Assembly: GCF_016806065.1 (NCBI RefSeq)
Contig: NZ_CP032405.1
Location: 186,001-250,000, forward strand
Source of the DNA: Rhizobium rosettiformans
GTDB taxonomy: Bacteria > Pseudomonadota > Alphaproteobacteria > Rhizobiales > Rhizobiaceae
DNA: 64,000 nucleotides
Direction of reading: 5' to 3'
In this document: positions 59,951 through 64,000 of the stretch, piece by piece
Layout of the letters: each line of letters opens with the position of its first letter
Position numbering within the stretch: the first letter of the stretch is position 1
The notes under the pieces: model-generated
Told to the model about the DNA's origin: nothing
The model's input: the letters and a program-made list of their open reading frames with translations, nothing else
The model's database searches: none
Made by a program: the position numbers and the translations under genes

Positions 59951-60178
59951 GTGCAGGTACTAGTCCGCGACAACAACGTTGACCAGGCGCTCCGCGCTCT
60001 CAAGAAGAAAATGCAGCGCGAAGGCATTTTCCGTGAAATGAAGATGCGCGATTTCTTCGAAAAGCCGTCCGAGAAGCGTGCACGCGAAAAGGCCGAGGCC
60101 GTTCGCCGCGTCCGCAAGCTCGCCCGCAAGAAGATGCAGCGCGAAGGCCTTCTGCCGGCCCCTGCTCGCGCGCGCTGA
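59951..60178 (+). CDS. rpsU: 30S ribosomal protein S21
   Basis: Ribosomal protein of 75 residues, strongly basic: [51 protein letters not shown]. Starts at GTG 59951, with AAAGGA upstream. S21 helps 16S rRNA pair with mRNA leaders at initiation. A terminator-like stem follows. Confidence 0.97.
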   Translation: MQVLVRDNNVDQALRALKKKMQREGIFREMKMRDFFEKPSEKRAREKAEAVRRVRKLARKKMQREGLLPAPARAR

Positions 60179-60214
60179 TCAGCCTAGATTTAGACGTTTT
60201 CCTATGAAATGAGG

Positions 60215-60245
60215 GCGGGGGCGAGACGAATCGCCGCCGCTCTTT
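60215..60245 (+). terminator. Probable terminator after rpsU
   Basis: A 10-bp stem with one mismatch pairs 60215-60224 with 60231-60240, followed by TCTTTT. Confidence 0.65.
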
Positions 60246-60304
60246 TGATATGCAACACGAACTAGCGCTGTCCGACGCCTACGAGGGGTTCTGGCGGCCG
60301 CCGG

Positions 60305-61183
60305 ATGATGCGCCTCATGACGAAAACCTCCGTGTTCCTCTCCGCCTCCCAGGCTTCGCGCTTGCCGCGACTGGCCACTGCGGCAGCCCTGCTCGCCACG
60401 CTGACCCTGGCAAGCTGCGCCACCACGACGGAAACCACGGATGTCATTCGTCTCGACCGGGCCCAGGGCTCCGAGGAGAACATCGCCTCCCTCACCGCCG
60501 TCATCCAGTCCAACCCGCGTGATCCGGAAGGCTACAACGTGCGCGGTTCGGCCTATGGACGCGCCGGCCAGTTCCGCCAGGCGCTCGACGATTTCAACAC
60601 CGCCCTGCAGCTGAACCCGCAGTTTTTCCAGGCCTATGCCAACCGCGCGCTGGTCTATCGCAACATGGGCAAGCCGGTCGAAGCGGCCGCCGACTACAAT
60701 GCGGCGCTGAAGATCAATCCGAACTACGACGTCGCCTATATCGGCCGCGGCAATATCTACCGCCAGGCCGGCCGGATCGACGAGGCCTTCGGCGACTTCA
60801 ACCGCGCCATCCAGCTCGACACGACAGATGGCCGCGCATTTCACAATCGCGGCCTGATCTACCAGCTGCGTGGCGACCATGCGAGGGCGATCGACGACTT
60901 CTCGAAGGCGATCTCGCTTTCGCCGCGGGCGCCTGAGCCCTACAATGGCCGTGGCGTTTCCTATGTCGCGCTGAACGACGACGACAACGCATTCGCCGAC
61001 TTCAACCTCGCGATCGAGCTGAACAACAACATCGCCGAGAGCTGGGCCAACCAGGCGCTGATCTATGAGCGCCGCGGCGACAAGGCCCGTGCAGCCAAGT
61101 CCTACAGCCATGCGCTGCGCCTCGACCCCAAATACGAGCCGGCCAAACAGGGCCTGGCGCGCACGCGCGGCACGACCAGCTAA
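60305..61183 (+). CDS. Tetratricopeptide-repeat lipoprotein (NlpI-like)
   Basis: Lipoprotein of 292 residues. A signal peptide ends in the lipobox LASC (Cys38 if started at 60305; ATG 60317 would make it Cys34). At least five TPR units follow (EGYNVRGSAYGRAGQFRQALDDFNTALQLNP, FQAYANRALVYRNMGKPVEAAADYNAALKINP, and similar), covering nearly the whole chain. It would act as an envelope scaffold; NlpI proteins coordinate peptidoglycan hydrolases, but the partner here is unknown. Confidence 0.9.
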   Translation: MMRLMTKTSVFLSASQASRLPRLATAAALLATLTLASCATTTETTDVIRLDRAQGSEENIASLTAVIQSNPRDPEGYNVRGSAYGRAGQFRQALDDFNTALQLNPQFFQAYANRALVYRNMGKPVEAAADYNAALKINPNYDVAYIGRGNIYRQAGRIDEAFGDFNRAIQLDTTDGRAFHNRGLIYQLRGDHARAIDDFSKAISLSPRAPEPYNGRGVSYVALNDDDNAFADFNLAIELNNNIAESWANQALIYERRGDKARAAKSYSHALRLDPKYEPAKQGLARTRGTTS

Positions 61184-61210
61184 GGCCAAAACCACTGACA
61201 AGACATCGAA

Positions 61211-61237
61211 AACGGCGGGGTGACCCGCCGTTTTTTT
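61211..61237 (+). terminator. Rho-independent terminator after the TPR gene
   Basis: A perfect 9-bp stem (61211-61219 with 61224-61232), tetraloop, and a seven-T tract. Confidence 0.92.
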
Positions 61238-61285
61238 GTTTGCCCTCCATCCACGCGCCCTGCGCATCAGATGGAATACTGCATG

Positions 61286-61313
61286 AAAAAAGGCGATCCT
61301 TTGCAGGACCGCC
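61286..61313 (-). terminator. Terminator of the oxidase subunit IV gene (minus strand)
   Basis: A 9-bp stem with one G-U pair (61292-61300 with 61305-61313) is followed on the minus strand by TTTTTT (61291-61286). Confidence 0.85.
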
Positions 61314-61340
61314 TCGCGTCAATCAAAGCTCTGTCGCCGT

Positions 61341-61565
61341 TCAGCGCATCATGAAGACGCCGGCAACCGACAGCACGATCCAGATGAAGAACCCGCCGAG
61401 CAGGCCAGCACCGCCGAAGAAGCCGGCAGCCATGGCGATCATCAGGGCAACCAGGATGGCCGTGCCATATTTGGTGCCGGCGATGAAGAGATCATAGGTC
61501 TTCTCGTGCTCCTTGTAGTCCATAGAAGCACCGGTTTCGACCGGACCGGAATGATGTTCGCTCAT
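61341..61565 (-). CDS. aa3-type cytochrome c oxidase subunit IV
   Basis: Small membrane protein of 74 residues. A soluble start (MSEHHSGPVETGASMDYKEHEKTYDLFI) and two hydrophobic stretches (GTAILVALMIAMAAGFFGG and GLLGGFFIWIVLSVAGVFMM) match the bacterial aa3 oxidase subunit IV family. The other oxidase genes are not in this window. GGGAG is 8 bases before the ATG. Confidence 0.9.
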   Translation of the reverse strand: MSEHHSGPVETGASMDYKEHEKTYDLFIAGTKYGTAILVALMIAMAAGFFGGAGLLGGFFIWIVLSVAGVFMMR

Positions 61566-61697
61566 GTTCGATCTCCCAAATCTTAAGTCTAGCGGCACCA
61601 CGGCGGAATCACATCTGACGAAACCATGGGCAGAAATGTATCTTTTCCCCGCATACACAAACGGCAGGCGGAGCGCAATCGGATCCGGCGCTTGTGG

Positions 61698-62447
61698 TCA
61701 ATAATCCCGACCAGCGACAGCGCCTGTGACCTTTCCCGCCGCCACGAGCCGCGCCGAAGGCAGAACCGTCAGCGGCGTGGTCAACGGCGCCCCCTCCCCA
61801 CGTCCGAACATCAGGCGGCGCTCGTGCACCCCGGAATCGAAGAAGGGATAGCGCTTGAGCAGTTTTGCACCCGTCGTGTGGGTATTGGTGGCCATGAGTG
61901 TGAGCTCGAGACCATAGATCTCGGTCATCCGCCGCTCGACCACGGTTTCCGCATAGAAGACGCGCTTGTAAAAGGCAGTATGATGCGGCCGAACGTGTTG
62001 CAGCACGCGGTCCGCCTTGAAATAGGCGGCAGCGACAATGCTCGTTCGAAGAGTGATGTAGGGGAGAATGGGCAACTCGCTTGCCACATCTGGATCGACA
62101 GCGAAACGCGCGGGGTCGATCAAGGTCAGTCCCGCATCCAGGTAGGCTTCCATCACGTCGGGAAAGACGCCTGCCGACTGGGATAGTGGGTGTTTTGGGG
62201 TCACGTGGTGAAGCCTGATCGTGCTGACTAGCTCTTCGAAATAATAGATCCCGAAAACATAGGCGTGCCGGTCGAAATCAGCATCATCAATCATGCTTGG
62301 CGCCGCGACCGGGAGCACGTTCGCTGCCTTGTAGGCCTTGTAACGTAACTGCTCGATATCTTCGAAATCTTCTTGCGTCTCGATCCGGCGATACTCGATG
62401 AAATCGAGGTAGCGCATCAATCGTTCCGAAAAGCCTTCCAGTTCCAT
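61698..62447 (-). CDS. FeeM-like N-acyl amino acid synthase / acyl-homoserine-lactone-synthase-fold acyltransferase
   Basis: GNAT-fold protein of 249 residues. It has the FeeM/autoinducer-synthase pattern: YRRIETQEDFEDIEQLRYKAYKAANVLP at the N terminus, VFGIYYFEELVSTIRLHHVTPKHPLS in the middle, then DPARFAVDPDVA, LPYITLRTSIVAAAYF and FYKRVFYAETVVE. Members transfer fatty acyl chains from acyl-ACP to an amine such as an amino acid. No LuxR gene lies beside it, so quorum sensing is not implied. A TTAA-N7-TTAA box lies upstream. Confidence 0.78.
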   Translation of the reverse strand: MELEGFSERLMRYLDFIEYRRIETQEDFEDIEQLRYKAYKAANVLPVAAPSMIDDADFDRHAYVFGIYYFEELVSTIRLHHVTPKHPLSQSAGVFPDVMEAYLDAGLTLIDPARFAVDPDVASELPILPYITLRTSIVAAAYFKADRVLQHVRPHHTAFYKRVFYAETVVERRMTEIYGLELTLMATNTHTTGAKLLKRYPFFDSGVHERRLMFGRGEGAPLTTPLTVLPSARLVAAGKVTGAVAGRDY

Positions 62448-62517
62448 ACTGATACCCCGCCGTCTGCAAACGATGGCATGGGGTATCACCTATCCTTTTA
62501 CCTCGCTCCCCTGAAAA

Positions 62518-62532
62518 TTAATAAGATATTAA
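62518..62532 (-). promoter_or_regulatory. CtrA-type box upstream of the acyltransferase gene
   Basis: TTAA at 62518-62521 and 62529-62532 are exactly 7 bases apart, the full CtrA consensus, 71 bases before the acyltransferase ATG. A further TTAAGGTTAAC stretch begins at 62544. The region is AT-rich, so chance is possible. Confidence 0.5.
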
Positions 62533-62628
62533 AATGCGATAGGTTAAGGTTAACAGTCGCATTCGCAACTGCCTTGGCGAAGAGCAGCGGTTGTGACGGG
62601 ACACGGACACAGGCAGCAGAATAGATGG

Positions 62629-64000
62629 TCAAGCCACGCCGACGTGGGCCGCGATCCCGTTGACTTCGGCCTCTTCTGCGAGAGCGGCGATGGCATGGGG
62701 GGCAATCGGCATCGAGAAGACATAGCCCTGGATGAGATCGGCGCAGTTGTGCTTCTTGATCAGCGATAGCTGCTCGCGCGTTTCTACCCCCTCAACCACA
62801 ATCCCGATGTCAAGACCGCGCGTCAGGCTGACGATCCCCCGCAGAAGCTTCAATCGGCGGGCGTCCTGCCCGATGTTGCGAACAAAAGAACGATCGATCT
62901 TCACCACATCGACGGGCAGGGTATCCAGGTAGCTGAGGCTCGAGAAGCCGGTGCCGAAATCGTCGATGGAAATCGTGATCCCGAGCCCACGTAGCCTGTC
63001 CAGAACGGCGCGGGCGGGAGTGAGTTCTTCGATCAGGCTGCTTTCCGTGACCTCAAGATGCAGCCGCTTGGCAGAGAGCCCAGTCTCGGAAAGTATCCGT
63101 TCGACCGTGGCGGCGAGATCGCCCTGCCTGAGATCGTGGACGGAAAGATTAACCGAAACACCAATTGCCTCCGGCCAAGTCTGGCAATCAAAACAGGCTC
63201 GGCGCAGTACCTGCTCCGTGATCTCTGTGACAATGCCCATCTCTTCCGCGATCTGGATGAAGATGTTTGGCGCGATCGGCCCCTTTTCCGGATGATGCCA
63301 TCGGGCAAGCGCCTCGCAACAGACGAGACCGCGCCCATCCGGAGTGAACATGGGCTGGTAGACGACGGTGATGGCATGCTGGTCGACGGCCGCTCGGAGA
63401 TCGGCTTTCAGCCGCTGCCGCTCCAGATAACGCGCATCCATTTCCTTGACGAAAAGCGTGAAGCTGCCCCGACTGCGCGCCTTCGATTCGAACAGCGCGA
63501 TATCTAGCTTGACCAGCCAGTCGTCCATGTCGAAGGCGGCACTCTCGACGAGCACCGCTCCGGCAGAAAAAACGACCGGGATACGCATCCCCTCGACATC
63601 ATACTCGGCGCTGGAGGCGGCATGCAGGCCGCGCATCACGTCTTCGAGGTCATCCTGATCTTCGACGTTCGGGAAGAAGCAGATGAAGTGATCGCCCACT
63701 TGTCGGCCGACAATCGCCTTGCCCGCGGCAAACGCCGTCAGGCGGGACGCGATGGAGACCAGCAGCTTGTCGCCGGTCAGATGCCCCTTGAGATCGTTCA
63801 CGTGCTTGAAATCGGCGACGTCGAGGATCATTAGACCGACAGTCGTCCCGAACTCGCCGGAGCGCTCCAGACGCTCGCGGACCAGATCGATGAAGTATCC
63901 CCGCTGCGGCAGCCCCGTCAGACTATCGTAGCGGGCCATGTGAAGGATCTTGCGATCGGCATGTACCCGGGCTGTGACATCCTCGAAGATCAACACGACC
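62629..64000 (-). CDS. GGDEF/EAL domain protein, probable c-di-GMP phosphodiesterase (5' end beyond window)
   Basis: At least 456 residues; the frame runs off the right edge and the visible N terminus (LIFEDVTARVHADRKI) looks like the end of a PAS domain. The GGDEF domain is degenerate: the signature position reads VGDHF (GRQVGDHFICFF). The EAL domain looks complete: CEALARWHHP, NLSVHDL, HLEVTESSL, SIDDFGTGFSSL, VKIDRSF, VVEGVET and DLIQGYVFSMPI. Prediction: c-di-GMP hydrolysis with a regulatory, non-cyclising GGDEF. Confidence 0.92.
   Translation of the reverse strand, partial: VVLIFEDVTARVHADRKILHMARYDSLTGLPQRGYFIDLVRERLERSGEFGTTVGLMILDVADFKHVNDLKGHLTGDKLLVSIASRLTAFAAGKAIVGRQVGDHFICFFPNVEDQDDLEDVMRGLHAASSAEYDVEGMRIPVVFSAGAVLVESAAFDMDDWLVKLDIALFESKARSRGSFTLFVKEMDARYLERQRLKADLRAAVDQHAITVVYQPMFTPDGRGLVCCEALARWHHPEKGPIAPNIFIQIAEEMGIVTEITEQVLRRACFDCQTWPEAIGVSVNLSVHDLRQGDLAATVERILSETGLSAKRLHLEVTESSLIEELTPARAVLDRLRGLGITISIDDFGTGFSSLSYLDTLPVDVVKIDRSFVRNIGQDARRLKLLRGIVSLTRGLDIGIVVEGVETREQLSLIKKHNCADLIQGYVFSMPIAPHAIAALAEEAEVNGIAAHVGVA

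Overview
The window is a high-GC chromosomal segment from an alphaproteobacterium of the order Rhizobiales, most likely family Rhizobiaceae (Rhizobium/Agrobacterium/Sinorhizobium relatives). This rests on the gene content: a glgP-glgB-glgC-glgA-pgm operon, soxBDAG sarcosine oxidase, a CpdR-type response regulator, a DUF459 protein, an aa3-oxidase subunit IV, an MmgR/alpha-r8 (suhB motif) small RNA and a ROSE-like thermosensor on a small heat-shock gene. Most of it is orderly core genome. I see no insertion sequence, prophage, CRISPR array or rRNA operon. The visible accessory pieces are two toxin-antitoxin modules, an arsenic operon and a small low-GC patch beside a tRNA.

Layout. 0-11 kb: chemoreceptor, SPFH/NfeD pair, KdsD, beta-barrel protein, GalU, lytic transglycosylase and a DUF459 protein. 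10.2-17.1 kb (minus): glutamate synthase gltB and gltD with a vapBC module between them. 17.5-21.4 kb: threonine aldolase and a bufferin (copper-binding RiPP metallophore) operon of precursor, MNIO maturase, BufC partner and DoxX protein. 21.4-24.4 kb: hsp20 with RNA thermometer, a hydrolase, a HisN-like phosphatase and the MmgR sRNA. 24.4-29.3 kb: N-formylglutamate amidohydrolase, cpdR, tRNA-Val(GAC), a small unknown gene, two small enzymes and manC.

29.4-36.1 kb is a tight three-gene cluster (transglutaminase-DUF2126, circularly permuted ATP-grasp with alpha-E domain, second transglutaminase). It looks like a peptide-forming or peptide-modifying system of unknown product. A TadG-like von Willebrand protein follows. 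37.7-52.0 kb holds glycogen metabolism (glgP, glgB, glgC, glgA, pgm, then glgX), with an arsR-arsC-acr3-arsC-arsH operon between pgm and glgX. 52-54.3 kb: MaoC dehydratase, DUF2332 protein and a MazEF-like module. 54.5-59.6 kb (minus): soxBDAG. 59.9-64 kb: rpsU, TPR lipoprotein, cytochrome oxidase subunit IV, a FeeM-like N-acyltransferase with a CtrA-type box, and a GGDEF/EAL protein cut by the right edge.

The loci most worth following are the bufferin operon with its hairpin between precursor and maturase, the ATP-grasp/transglutaminase cluster, the vapBC insertion that may put gltD under toxin-antitoxin control, the sigma32-type promoter plus ROSE-like leader of hsp20, and an orphan terminator with a CCUCC loop that suggests an unannotated small RNA or attenuator. 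All domain calls were made by reading the sequence; no database search was run.
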